Source: Rhinopomastus cyanomelas (Eukaryota; Chordata; Aves; Bucerotiformes; Rhinopomastidae). From it: a stretch of 64,000 nt of DNA. The notes under the pieces are model-generated. The model was not told the DNA's origin and did no database searches. It saw nothing but the letters and a program-made list of their open reading frames with translations. This document shows positions 24,211 to 36,425 of the stretch, one piece after another. The translations under genes and the position numbers were made by a program. The first letter of the stretch is position 1; every line of letters begins with the position of its first letter. The stretch covers positions 403,109 to 467,108 of the forward strand of contig VXBP01008680.1 of the NCBI GenBank assembly GCA_013400115.1. Reading direction: 5' to 3'.

Positions 24211-25924
24211 GTGAGCATCGTCTCTGAGACACTTTGCTGTTTTCCTTTTCTGAGCGTTTGTTTTTTGAGATGACATTGATAGACGTGAGGCCTAAGTCTG
24301 GAGATGCTCTGTGGGCAGAGCTCACATTTACTGCAGTATGTCGAGCAGTTTTGCGGATCTGATCCATATTGGAGACTAGCACGATGTAACGAGGCCTGGG
24401 CATATAAAACAATATGTATTCTAGCACAGCTCGCTCAAAACAAATATGTTCCCTTCCTTTTGGCTGGTGTAAACAAACAATCCCCATTGTGTTCAGCACC
24501 GCTCTGCTGCGCTGCCGCACACATGGCAGGAGCTGGCTTTCCTGGTTCATGGAATGGCATCTCCGTCCTGCGACGCAGGTCTTCCCACTGCCTGCCCGGA
24601 CAACCCTGTGAATTAGGACACCGGTCCTAGAAGCTGGTATCACCTCTGGTGTTAAGTCCTACATGTTTATGGGGAGAACTTTTGTTCCTACAGCAGCCAA
24701 GACTGGATCTGAACTGCAGGGCAGTTTTGCCCGCAGGGAGTCAGTGTAATAGTCGTCACAAGTTACCTTCACGCTGACCCGTGAACCCTCCTCCTCTGAC
24801 GCACAAATTTCTTGTGATAAAAATTGGCAGCCGCACAGAAAGTCCGTGGCGTCTCGAGGTGGAAACACTTGCAGGGGCTGGTTCCAAACTCACACGTGAG
24901 GTTCATTGTGCGAAGTGCAGTGAGTTTGAACGCAGGTGTTCGTTCTGCGGTTGAACCCAGACTTTTATGCAAACCCGTTAGCCTCTCCTGTAACTTGTGC
25001 TGGAAGCGGAGCGAGCTGCTTTGGCGCTGAGCTGATCTCATTGTTCGGCTAAGTGTTACACAGATGGCATCCTTAAATGTAAAATTCTTTCCGTGGTTCT
25101 TTCAATTTGTATTTATTTCATTAGATCATTATTTATGTTAAAGAGACACCATCAATACGAAACGTGCTCAGCTTTAAAGGAAACGTCGAGAGGACTTTCA
25201 GGTGTCTGATCCTCAATCCTTTAGTTTTTGTGTTTTGCATTTTCCCACTTAAAATGTTTTTCTGTGTCTCTAGGTGCTATGTGACAGATCCACGCAAACA
25301 ACAGAGGGGAAAGAGCCTCACTTAGCTGATTAGAGGAGAGAAGCACTGAAAGGCAATATGCACAAAGCGCTGCCAAGTTCACAGAGCAAAGGGAAAGATG
25401 AAAAATAGAATAATTCCACCAACCTTTTTAATTTTTATTTACAGCAATGTGAGGTATTTCTTACCCTAGCAGCAGGGAAACAATTTTCAGTCAAAAAAGT
25501 GATTTCTTAATCAAGGGTCTCCAATTCAAAATGTATTTATTTGATAAACAGTAATTATGATAGCTGCTGCAAGCACTCATTCATATCAATAATTCATTCA
25601 GAAGTAACCTGGATCAACATAGCAGCATTTATTTTTCAATTTAATAGGCTACGCTTTAAAATAAATATAAATCGTCGCAATCATTCAGCTCCATATGCTG
25701 GGGAAGGAAAAGTCACCTTAAACCAGATGCATATTGTAAAAAAAGAATAAAAAAGAAGGAAGACAAGTTGTTCTAAAGAAGCAGCATATGGGGGCAGATC
25801 TGAGGCTGGGGTAAAGATGCTCTCGCTTGTAGGTGTCAGCATAGTGAGGCTGAGTTTCGCCAGATGAGATTCTGGTCAGTGATTTTTTTGAAGAATTGCA
25901 TGTTTTGAAGCATTTTCCACTGAG
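24211..25924. other. Unique AT-rich sequence
   Basis: No gene or repeat was recognised. The segments around 25060-25260 and 25540-25760 are AT-rich and non-repetitive, with isolated CpGs, and might be conserved noncoding DNA. Confidence 0.4.
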
Positions 25925-25991
25925 TCATAGAATCATAGAATCGTAGGGATTGGAAGGGACCTCGAAAGATCATCTAGTCCAATCCCCCTGA
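25925..25991 (-). mobile_element. Very short CR1 tail (67 bp)
   Basis: It contains two tail units and the last ~45 bases of the young CR1 3' UTR on the minus strand. It is severely 5'-truncated. Confidence 0.92.
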
Positions 25992-27571
25992 CGTGTGCTG
26001 ATTTCCTTCTTCAACGAAAGAGATTACTATGAGTTTTTTTCCAATTTTAATCAGGAAAAGGAAATACATGTGATAAAGAAAAATTCTAGTTGGAGGATGG
26101 TTTTGAGTGGAAACAGCCAGAGGGGTGGGTTGGCTCTGCACCTGCTCACACTTGTGCGTGGAGCCATGCTGTTTGTTTCTTATCGTTGGTTAGCCAAACC
26201 CTGTCTTAACTTGTGTCCCTGACTGCACACCCACCTTGCTGGGTCAGCTGAGAGCTCTTTTTGTGCCCCACAACCCACCATCACTCCTGTAGGCTCTGTT
26301 GACTGACTTTCCTTCTGTCTCCTGCCTTGTGTCCAGGAGGCTGCAGAGCATGAATGCGCTCATCAGCTTTGGGCACTGGGAAAAAGCGATGAGGGGCTTG
26401 AGCTGCAGTCAGTCCATGCTGCTGCTGCAGGAAGACCTCAAGCACTGGGCGCAGATCCCATTTTACAGCTTTTTCTGATGCTTTTGCTTTCACTGGTCGA
26501 GGCCAGAGCCCGTGATGGGAAGCAGGGTGTCACTGTCATGCTTATTCTGCCCCCATGTCTGAGCCAGCTCCTATGGCACACCCTTTGGGTCTTGCCACAG
26601 TCATAGTGCCCTCTTGTCCTAGAGTGAGCTCAGCAAAGCCTTTTTGGTCCATCAGACAGAGAGCCCTGTGTTCTGGCTGGGAGAGTAAAGCCGTGCACCC
26701 CTTCTTCCCTGAGCTGTGGCAGTGGTGTTTTCAGGGGATGTCCAGGAGCAGTGGCTGCAGCTGCAGTGCTGTGATCACGGTGTGGGTGAACCCTGCAAAA
26801 CTGTTCTCATCACCTTACAGGTGGGTCGCCTTACTCTTCCAAGGCTGCTGATGCTGTCCCAGTGGTGACCTCACTGGAAGCGTGTCCTGTGGTGCCCTGA
26901 GACCTACAGCCACAGGGCAGGCAAGTTAAGGTGGAGCCATGTGTTTTATGCTGTTAACACATAAAGCTCTAAAAAGCTCTTTAAGATGCATAAATAAATA
27001 AATGCATCTTTAAGAGCATAAAGCTCTTAAAGGGGAAAAGTAAGTCGTGTTGTTTAATTTTCCCCATCCTAGTAGAGAGGAGCCATGCTTGTTCCACAGG
27101 TTGTGGCATTATTTGTCTCTCTGGTGTTGATCTGGTTTAGTGCTGGATGGAACTCAAAAGGAGGATTAGCGTCGATGTGCTCCCATATGCTCGGGTGCAC
27201 TTCTGGACCGTGTCTGTACTATCCTCACTGCACGTGGTGGGGAGCGCTGGGCTATGAACCTGACGTGAGCAGACTCCCATGCAAGATGGTTACTGTTTCC
27301 TGCTTCCATTTGGGCCAGGAATATGGCTCATCCAGCCCCTTTTGTCCCTGCAGCTCTTGGTCATGGGCTTGCTTGAAATTTAGGAAATTGCAGTAACAGC
27401 AAATGAAGGGGGGTATAAAACAAAGTTGATTTTTCTCCACTTTAATAAAGGCCAAGTCAGGGTTTAGTTCTGGCTTTGGCTGTTAATTTGCTGTGGGATG
27501 GGAACAGGTACCTTGTTTTTGTTTTAATGGAATTGGTTCATCTGTCTTAGATGGTCACACTGGGGTGTGAG
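25992..27571. other. Unique sequence with a strong short hairpin
   Basis: No gene was recognised. A 16-bp inverted repeat with one mismatch and a 10-base AT loop lies at 26976-27017. Confidence 0.4.
26976..27017. repeat. Inverted repeat / hairpin
   Basis: The left arm GCTCTTTAAGATGCAT (26976-26991) pairs with the right arm ATGCATCTTTAAGAGC (27002-27017) with 15 of 16 matches around the loop AAATAAATAA. ATAAAGCTCT-like units flank both sides as direct repeats. The stem is too short for a usual microRNA precursor. Function unknown. Confidence 0.7.
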
Positions 27572-28021
27572 TCATAGAATCATAGAATCATTAGGGATTG
27601 GAAGAGATCTTGAAAGATCATCCAGTCCAATCCCCCTGACACAGCAGGATCACCTAGACCAAGTCACACAGGAACACATCCAGGAAGGTTTTAAACATTT
27701 CCAGTGAAGGAGACTCCACAACCTCCTGGGCAGCCCCTTCCAGTGCTCCATCACCCTCACTAGGAAGAAGTTCCTTCTCATGTTCATGTGGAACCTCCCA
27801 TGTTCCAGCTCACACCCATTGCCCCTCGTCCTATCACTAGATGACATTGAGAAGAGCCTGGCTCCATCCTGCTGACACCCACCCTTCACATATTAATAGA
27901 CATTAATGAGGTCACCCCTCAGCCTCCTCTTCTCCAAGCTAAAGACACCCAGCTCCCTCAGCCTCTCCTCATAAGGGAGGTGCTCCACTTCCTTCAGCAT
28001 CCTCGTTGCCCTACGCTGGTC
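27572..28021 (-). mobile_element. CR1 LINE fragment, 3' ~450 bp
   Basis: It has a minus-strand tail from 27574, the full young-group 3' UTR and the C-terminal part of ORF2, truncated at the 5' end near 28021 after the segment matching 53840 in the plus-strand copy. Indels break the frame. Confidence 0.95.
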
Positions 28022-31000
28022 CTAAGTAAAAGAACCTGTGCTATTTTTAACAGCTGGAACTTTTGGGAAAATTAGGGCTGGTTGCACAACTCTGACTGTA
28101 AAATCTGGAGCACAAGGGAAGAGAAAGAACAGAAAATGTGAAAGAGGGAGGGGGGACGTTTCCCAAAGCTGTGCTGTCACAGTGAGCTGTACGCGGGTGA
28201 CTGCTTGGTCACACATGGTGCCTTCACTGTGCCTAATACCTGGTCATTCTTCCAGCTGGCCAGCAAAGTGTTAAACTGTCAAACACTGAAACACATTGAA
28301 GCTGATCCTAAAACTGCTCTTCTACTGTCATTCAGGACTTGTTCTTTTAGCTGGTGTTCTTAAAGAGACTTCCCCAGTGGCACCACAGCCAGCTGGACAC
28401 TTGTGCCAATTCCTCTTTCTCCATTGCAAGGGTTTCCAAGTTCATGAATGAAAGGTTGTGTTTTCTCAACCAAATCCTCCACCCCAAAGCCTGTTAGTAA
28501 ACTCATGTTAACTCAAAAGATTCGACTGAAACCTCAGGCTTTGCCAGCTGGATCCTTCAGGAGTCCAAGCTCACGAGGTAAAGAAACACCTTTTCTCATG
28601 TGCTGCCGCCTGGCCCCGTCACTGCCCCACAAGTTTCTGTCAGCACAAAGGCTGGCATTGTCTGCAAGGACCAACTCGGATTACGGCTCCTTCCAGCTGC
28701 GTGGTCCCTGACCCTGCTCCTGCCCTGGGCTGCCCACGCTCTGCCTTCCCCACATGCAGACCTCAGCTGCAGCCTGCTGCCTGCTAGAGTTGAGTCTGGA
28801 CTTGAGGGTGGCCTGGGATGGATTTTAAAAGGCAGCGCAGATGCTCGGCAGGGGTAACGTGGAATGATTATTTTAGGGCAGATTTTCCCCTAAAAAAATA
28901 GTTCTACATGCACATGGTTTGATCTTCACACAAAGGATTTATATAAGAACTCACTTCTCTCTGTCAGTTACAAAAAACCCCGCACACTGCCGGGGTTTGG
29001 GGAAGTGTGAGGGCTGGAGGACAGCGGCAGACAAAAGGCAGTTTTTCTTCTAAGAACATCTGCACAGCTGGAGCTCTGGCAGCGCTCTGTGCTCGAAAGC
29101 CTAGGTGTTGCCTGGTGGGGGTAAGGGACAAGGTCTGCTTGACACCCCCTGGCACACAGGTTTGGCCACTGTCCCCTGCCATGTACACAAAGATGTATAA
29201 GCGTTATTTTGCCACCAAGCACCTGGTTTTGAGAGTCTGTCACCCTTGAGTTGAACTGTGTGTAAACGATCTAAGGTGGAGGAAGCAATTGGGATTCCAT
29301 TACATGCTACAGTAGATGCAGAAAAGGTACAAAGTTCATCTGTTCTCTCAGTAATGGAATTGCTGCAGTGGCTCTAGACCAGCACGAACCAAACATCCCA
29401 ACTCCTAGATGCCCTGCACAAATGTGCCTGTAGTCCAGGCTGGAGAGGCTTAACAACAGATGTGCTACAGAAGTAGATCTGGCAGCCTAGCAAGGACCCA
29501 GCAGAATAGAAAAGATGCTTCCCTTTGACACTTGAACCTCCAAAAGTCTTTCTAAGATTAAGTCACCGCCTACCAGTGGAGTCCTGGTTGACTTAGTCTG
29601 TTGCGGCATGAACAGAATGTGCAGGTGAGCCTGAAGTTTCTCAGATTTTTATTTGCTTTGGGCTGACCCCATTCAGCCTCCTCTGTCCTTCCAGGACACT
29701 GAGACCCAAATCCAAAGGCAGATCTTAACAACACAACCTATGTGCTTGTCTGTAACAGAGCATGATACTTAAAACTGAATATAAGCAGCGATGAGGCTTT
29801 AGATCTTCAAACCTCAGTGTAACTTTGAGGCTGTCAGACAGTACTGAAGTGAGAGATCTGGAGTAGGAAAATTAGTGAACACAAAAGTCATGATATTTAC
29901 CCAGTTTATGCATTTTCTCTCTTTTTTTTCATAAACCCTGCATAACTGGCGTATAATTGTTTTGCTAAGTGAGCCTTGAAAGCAAAAGTCTTGATAGCTG
30001 TCACATATCTTCTTTGTAGTACAGTGTGTTGTCCTTAGAAGCTAATCAGTAGAACTTGCTCAGAAGAACTTAATCAGCAGAACTGAGCACATTGTCAGTG
30101 CTTAAGAAATACTAAATTATAATAATAATAGCAATTCCTTTTGACACCACTTATCAAACTTTTGCTTTATTTCTAGGGGCGCCTTATTTGCTTCTAGTTA
30201 GGATTGAATAGCTGCTGCAGCTCTACTTATTGTGGTTAAGAGGCAGGGGGATGCAGCCTAACAGGGTGGGTCTGTTGATCAAAGAGGAATTTTGACAAAC
30301 AACAGGAAGAAAAAGTCCCAAGAAAATTCTTGTGCTGTTATTTTTCACTTACCAGTCTTGCTTGTAAGATACGCAAAGTGGATTCAGGAATAGATTTGAA
30401 CTGTTTAATTGTTAAAGTGTAAAATGCTCTACTTAGAAGTTAATAGAATCATATTTGAATTTCCTGATAGTCTCTCTTTTTAAAAAGACAGGCTCATTAG
30501 GCTCTCCTCACTGAAAGGTGACTGTATCCAGAAGCACATCTATTACTATTAATTATTTTTATTGTAAGGAGTTTGGATGGCTCAGAGAGTTGTCAGAGTA
30601 TTTGGGGCCATCCTTTCTTTGTCAGCGCTGTAATTTGGCTGGGAGGTGATGACAATCATCTAATCTTCGGCTGTTTGGTAGTTCATGTGCAATTAGTTGG
30701 TGGGTTTCATTCACTTCCAACACGATGTGCATCCATGTCATAAAGAAAACCGCTCTGTTAACCCTAAGCTGTTGCTAATTGTCACAGGCTTAAATAGAAC
30801 CGTGTCAATTTATCCCAGTTGAGGATCTGACCGATGAACACAACTGGCATTAATTAGCAGATGTGTTATCAGACTCCATGGAGATGTCCCGGGTTGAGTG
30901 ACAACATAGACGCTCAGCTGCCATGGTCAGTGGAGCTGTGCCAGTTTGGCAGCTGATGGCACAGCACCCAGCGCCGGCGGATGGAAAGTCCAGGTCACCC

Positions 31001-31320
31001 CTGATGGAAGCATGGTGGTGGCTTCTGCCACCAGTCCCTACACAGAAAATGCCCCAGAACATGGGGTGACAAGTTGTATGAAAACACAAGCACACAAAGC
31101 ACCTGAAAGTGGGGAAGGTGGGGATGGAAGATGGGGAGGGTGCTCCAGTGCTGAACTGACTAGTCCCTGGAGCTGAGTATGTGTGAGAGATTGTGCTGGT
31201 AGGGTGAAGGCAAAGCCACCAGCAAATGTGTTTGGGTTCTGTCTTTCTGGGTGCACCCTCTGAAGTCAGATTGTAATGCTAGTTGGCTACATGTGACAGA
31301 AGGGCAAGTGAGATACCTCT
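28022..31320. other. Unique sequence, partly enhancer-like
   Basis: No gene or repeat was recognised. The interval 30540-30870 is separately noted as a candidate conserved noncoding element. Other open frames are short and featureless. Confidence 0.4.
30540..30870. promoter_or_regulatory. Candidate conserved noncoding element
   Basis: A non-repetitive block dense in developmental transcription-factor cores: ATTAATTATT near 30548, CTTTGT (SOX-type) near 30616, GATGACAATCATC at 30648-30660, GCAATTAG at 30689-30696 and TTAATTAG at 30850-30857. It lies away from any repeat. Conservation cannot be measured here, so this is judgement from composition. Confidence 0.3.
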
Positions 31321-31497
31321 ACCTGGCGGGCTCAGTTGGTAGAGCATGGGAATCTGAATTCCTGGGTTCATGGGTTTGAACTGCATGTAGGACATCTTCA
31401 GACAGTACAGTAGGCTTACCCTGCTCCAGCAGAGGGGGTTGGACTTAGATGATCTTCTGAGGTCCCTTCCAACCTGTTACATTCTGTGATTCTGTGA
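31321..31497 (+). mobile_element. tRNA-derived SINE with CR1-like tail
   Basis: The first ~74 bases resemble a tRNA, closest by eye to tRNA-Lys. There is an A-box-like GGGCTCAGTTGGTAGAGCA, an anticodon-arm region GGGAATCTGAATTCC, and a B-box-like GGGTTTGAACTGC. The acceptor arms do not pair, so it is not a functional tRNA gene. A short linker leads into a CR1-type 3' end (GATGATCTTCTGAGGTCCC and the doubled ATTCTGTG tail). The architecture matches CR1-mobilised SINEs known from sauropsids, such as the turtle tRNA-Lys SINE and zebra-finch TguSINE1. Subfamily not determined. Confidence 0.8.
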
Positions 31498-31732
31498 AAA
31501 AGAAGGGATCCTAAAAAACAGTAGGAGTTTGCAATGGCAGCTACTGACACTGGTGGTACTATGATGGTTCTAAAAGTAGGGGTTTCGACCTCGGCTAGAG
31601 AAGCGTCTTGAGCAAGTCATGCAGTTGGACGAGGAATTCAGAAGCCTTTAGGCTGGTCTCAGCCTCTGGCCCAGCTGGCACAGGGTCTGGTTTGGTGTGC
31701 TCACTGTTGTGTTAGGTGTTTCTATATTATGG
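31498..31732. other. Unique spacer
   Basis: Nothing recognisable between the SINE and the next CR1. Confidence 0.4.
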
Positions 31733-31842
31733 CTGTGTTCCTGTGTGGCTTGGTCCAGGTGATCCTGCTGTTGCAGGGGGATTGGACTGGATGATCTTTT
31801 GTGGTCCCTTCCAATCCCTAATGATTCCATGATTCTATGATT
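31733..31842 (+). mobile_element. Short CR1 3' end (110 bp)
   Basis: It contains the last ~110 bases of the young CR1 group from the ORF2 stop region to the double ATTCTATG tail. Strongly 5'-truncated. Confidence 0.93.
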
Positions 31843-32644
31843 ATTGACTTCACAGCCTGATGAAAAGACAGTGATTTTTCAGAGAAATCAGTACAGCATA
31901 TCCTCAAAGTATGCACAGACATGACAAGTACTGGACTTTTAATTAAAAGAGCAGGTAAAATAAGTATGCTGGGCTACTATTATTTCTAAGATAACAACAG
32001 AATAAAGGCACCTATTTCCTTCTTGAGTGCAATTTCCTAAATGAAAAAGTAAACATTAATATCTTCAGAGATCTGACTGATCTCATGCGATAATTTAGGA
32101 AAATATCTCCATTACCTTGTGCTTTTTGTTGGAAATGCAATCACAGGATACGCACGGAGCTGCAATCCTCAGACAGATTAAGTAAATTAAATCACTCAGT
32201 GTCTTTTTTCAATGGCTCCGAAGTTAAAAGTAATTTGCAAAGAAAATACTTGGTTTCAATTGGTTTGTAATATCTGTTAATGATCTTTGGAAAAAAATTC
32301 TGATAACATGTGGGAATTCCCTCAGGGACAGGGTTGTGAATAAGTGGATTTTTTTAAAAGTTTTAGATGTCATTAGCCAGTGATTTCTTTGAAGTAAGAA
32401 GCTGCTGCAGAATAAATTGCAGAGGTAAACAAGTGAGCAGGACATTTGCTTTTTATGAATAATACACATTTTTTTCACTGCACCTTCTGCCCCTCCAAAA
32501 TAACCTACAGTCTAACTCACCATTACAGATAGCCTGGAATCACAGCTCCCTGTGCATTTGATGGTTTTTTAATATATTCTGTGTTTATGTGAAAGCAGAG
32601 TTCGCTGGTGTAAACCCACTAATACAAGGAGAGAATTTGCTTCT
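31843..32644. other. Unique AT-rich sequence
   Basis: Non-repetitive AT-rich DNA with no gene. The part at 32000-32330 reads like conserved noncoding DNA, but no direct evidence is available. Confidence 0.4.
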
Positions 32645-32989
32645 TTAATGTCGATAAATATTTGGATGGTGGGTATCAGGAGGATGGAGCCACGTTCTTC
32701 TCAATGTTATCTAGTGATAGGATGAGGGGCAATGGGAGTAAGCTGGAATGTAGGAGGTTCCACATCAATATGTGAAGGAACTTCTTCCCAGTGAGGGTGA
32801 CAGAGCAGTGGAACAGGCTGCCCAGGGGGGTTGTGGAGTCTCCTTCTCTGGAGACATTTAAGATCTATGATTCTACCCGCCCGGATGTGTTCCTGTGTGA
32901 TTACCTGTTCTAGGTGATTGTGCTGTGTCAGGAGGATTGGATTAGAAGATTGTTCGAGGTCTCTTCCAGTCCCTAATGATTCTATGAGT
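32645..32989 (+). mobile_element. CR1 LINE fragment, 3' ~345 bp
   Basis: It contains the end of ORF2 with indels and the 3' UTR, and ends TGATTCTATGAGTC at 32989. It shows more substitutions than its neighbours, with a short insertion near 32865-32880. A T-rich tract follows directly. Confidence 0.94.
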
Positions 32990-33032
32990 CTTTTAATTTT
33001 TTTCTTTCTTTGTTTTTTTGTTTTTTCCCCAG
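32990..33032 (+). other. Long pyrimidine tract with 3' splice-site match
   Basis: A T-rich tract of about 40 bases follows the CR1 tail and ends CCCCAG at 33032, an excellent 3' splice-site match. It may have arisen next to or from the CR1 insertion. Confidence 0.4.
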
Positions 33033-33158
33033 TAGATGATTTTCCAACCCACAAAGCTGGAACATCTTCCTGTAACTGAAATGACTCCAGCACAGCTATT
33101 TCCCAGAAGGCATCCTTCCTGATTTCTTGTGGGACCCGTAAGATGACTGAAGTTGTAG
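33033..33158 (+). other. Candidate 126-nt exon beside a CR1
   Basis: This stretch lies between the strong acceptor at 33032 and a TAG/GTAGGT donor match at 33158/33159. The first codon in one frame is TAG and no translation is recognisable, so a noncoding exon is the only reasonable coding-free reading. Splice matches alone do not prove it. Confidence 0.2.
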
Positions 33159-34799
33159 GTAGGTACAAACATGGAAAAAGGGTCTCTATTCTCTTGGTGC
33201 CTTGTTAGCATTAACCATTGTTTTAAGGGATCAGAGATGAAACAGAGGTCTGTTACCCATCACTACCGTTAGATTAACATTTCTCAGGACAAATGTGATC
33301 TCCTGGCCTCTTCCCCCACCTGAGGACATCTTAAGTAGAAATGAATACCTGAGGCACCGTAGACTACACTTGCCTACAGGCAACATTGTCCTGCTTCTGA
33401 AGTTGAGCTGTGCCCTTCATCCACAGGCAGCTGAGGATGGGCCTTATGCATCCATCTGTGGGTCTGGGTTTAGACAGGAGTCGGGGACATCCCGTGGCAG
33501 TGGTGGTCTGGGTGATAAAGCTCTGTGATCGCACGGTATGCTGTCACAGAGATCAAAATATATAACTAGTTGCAGGCACGAGTCTTTGCTTTCCTCACCT
33601 TCCTCCAAACCTCTTTTGCTCAAGGCTGTTTTGATCCTGGTCTGCTTTTTCCTGGGCTGCAGAGAGGGCTGTAAGTCACACTATGACAGCATGAATAAAA
33701 CTGCTGCTACCAGGATTCCCACACAGGGCTGGAGGAGAAAGTGTTCTCCTCTCAGCTCTAGAAAGAGATGTGAATGGCCAGAAGTTTGAAAAGCTGCCCA
33801 GTTTTTCCTGATTCCCTGGATGTTTGGTACAGGTATCCATGCAGATCCCAATAACTCATCAGGCCACTCACTTTCCACATGAGGATGTTCAGAGATACTC
33901 TGTGGTTACTTTGAGAGTAGTAGGACTCCTCCCTGGCTGCTCCTTAGCAGTCACTGGCACTGGTCAATCCTAAAATGCCTGGACTTTGGCAAAGGCAAAC
34001 AGCAGACAATGAGGAAGGAAAGTCCCTCCTTCCTGCACATTTAAGAGTGGAGCAGTTTATCATGGGTAAAGGTTCCTTTCTGGCTCTGCCTGTGGACTGG
34101 CATACGCCAAGAACTACAGGGACGATTAGACGTCACTACATCACACCTGCTAGTGAAACTCTCAGACTTTCTTAGGGCTAGGAACAACCTTTTTTATCAG
34201 CTAATCTGAGCTTCTGCATAATACATGGTCCTGAATTTAACCCAACCTGAACTTTATGTGAAGATTTGTTTTTATGTCTAAAAATGCCTTCTTGTTTACA
34301 AACACGATGCTGTTTCTCTCCTTGCAGCTGCAAGTTCCATTAACTGTACAACGTTTGGAAAATCAATACCTCTTATCCGATAGAAATTCAATACTTCTAC
34401 TTTTCACCTTGAGGACAGGAAAGGTTTTGGGTTTTTTCCCCCTTTGCTGCTAATTAAGATGGAAGATGTAACGTTACTTATATTATAGTCACTCTTACGC
34501 GGAGTTCTGACGAAGCCTGGGGATCCCACTGCATAAAGTGAGGGAGACTGTGCATCTTCTTTGGTTCTGAGATTATTTGAGCAGGCAAATGGCACAGTGT
34601 AAAGGAAGCTGAGAGTTTTAATTCAGAGTTTGCCTCTCATGTTAATGCATTTGTACCTCTGAATTGCCCGTGCTTTTCTGATCAACTCATCCAGAGTTGA
34701 GAAACGTCTGCTTAATGTGAGGTCCCAAGGCCTTCAAGAAGAGACACTAGTGTCCACGGACATCTTCTAGATTATCTCAGGCAGCAGTGCTTGTTCCAA
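33159..34799. other. Unique sequence
   Basis: No gene or repeat was recognised. Confidence 0.4.
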
Positions 34800-35130
34800 G
34801 TCTATAGAGAGGGTTCATGTGTGATTTGCAGTCCCATAAGGGTGAGTCTTCCCCAAGAGAAAAGCTGGTGCTTGTGTTCTTTATCTCTTCCCAAGAATTC
34901 TTCCACCCTTCTGACTTTTATCATTTCATTGCCATTCTCTGGACTTGTTCTATTCCTGCTTTCTTTTTTCAGGAACGAGGTGACCAAATTTGAAGACAGT
35001 ATTCAAAGTGAAGATGTGCTACTGATTTATATAATAGCATTATAATATTTTCCACATTATTCTCTCAAACCCTTTTCTTCATACAAACCCCATAAGATTC
35101 TTTTTAATTCTTTGAAATACTGTGCCTTTT
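34800..35130 (-). mobile_element. Ancient CR1/L3-like LINE remnant
   Basis: The plus strand reads like the reverse complement of a deeply diverged CR1/L3 3' coding region. Its order of landmarks (CATTGCCATTCTCTGGACTTG near 34928, then GAGGTGACCAAATTTGAAGA near 34976, then ACAGTATTCAAAG-type sequence near 34998, then an ATTATAATATTTTC segment near 35040) matches old amniote elements. It has no intact frame or tail. Confidence 0.65.
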
Positions 35131-36425
35131 AACATCTGTAGTTTACTCTGATCGGATTTTGACAAAGGAATAAAAGGCTCCATTTTTCACATAGAATTTT
35201 ATTTATTGTTTGAACTTGAGAGGAGAAATTGGTTAACTTACAATTTCAAATTCTCAGCAATGTAGACCATTGGGCATGGGTTTCATTATCAGCCCTTCTG
35301 TACTTTCTATAGAAACGTGTTAAGCTGAAAGTTGGTGTACAAGATTCTGGCTCAAAATTCTGGCCTTTTGTTTTATAAACATGGCCAAAGACTTAGTCTG
35401 GAGCTGGCAGCATCCTCAGAGATGTCAGAAATGTTGTTCACCTGTACCAAACTCCTGATGAAACGTGCTGGGTCTGTGCATTTACATGCTGCTTGACCAG
35501 GACCATGCACAAGCCTGAGTGGCAGCTGAGTTCTGGGGTTCCCTGTTCACTGCACAGCTCCATGCCAGATCAGGGGATAATCTCTTTTGGAATCATCTGT
35601 TTGATGACTGCAGAGGGTGAGTATTTCATTCTTGTGCCTTCATCAAGGCATTAGAAAAGGCTCAGAGAAAACAGTTATGTCTGTTCTATTTCCTAAGACT
35701 CTTCTTGCAGCTACTGCCTTTCCTTAGAATTACCAGTCCAATGACTGATCCTGCCTGACCCTACTTGTCTTGTAAAAGCTGACGAGATCACAGCCTGAAG
35801 CTCTGTAGCCACAGTCTCAACACTGGCTACAGAAATCTCTTCACTATTTTCAAAAAGTGCTGCTCTGAAGATTTACAATAACTACCTGCTAGATATATGG
35901 GCACAACCAACACACAGCCCTGAACCCTGAACACTCGGCCTCACTTGCACAGGAATTTGTGCCTCTCAAGAGGCAAACACTGAGCTGCCACAAAAAAGTG
36001 ATTCCTTACCTGCAAGTGAGCAGAGATGTTAACATCTTACGATTATATCCACTCAGATGTTGGGTAAAAATATTTCAAAAGTAGTCTTGAGCTCAGAATT
36101 AATTGCTAGCTTCTTTAATTAGTCACATTGCTGCTTTACCAATAGATAGAGCTCTGCCATTTCTGTGCAATGTATATTTTTAAAGTTTAGCATAAAGAAT
36201 TTCTTAATTCTTCCATGAACTAAGCAGTTTTAATTGAAAGCTGTTTTCAGATGAACTGCAAGTTTTTAGCTCCACTGTATGACAGCAAATGCACATTTCC
36301 CCAGGTATCTCTAAAGATAAACACGTTTAAATATTCAAGAAATATTAGGGGACCAAACTGGTTTAGTTGCATGTATATTCTTACACAATATGCATTCACA
36401 GTTCTTGCAGAGGGATGGGTTTTTG
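35131..36425. other. Unique sequence
   Basis: No gene or repeat was recognised. AT-rich after about 36020. Confidence 0.4.

Noticed and set aside
24104..24643. 179-codon minus-strand open frame opposite the 24.1-kb candidate exon
   Set aside because: No recognisable domain; the opposing splice-site pair is a better, though still weak, signal.
31321..31394. Functional tRNA gene
   Set aside because: Acceptor arms do not pair, the T-arm is degraded and it continues directly into a CR1-type tail; it is a SINE head.
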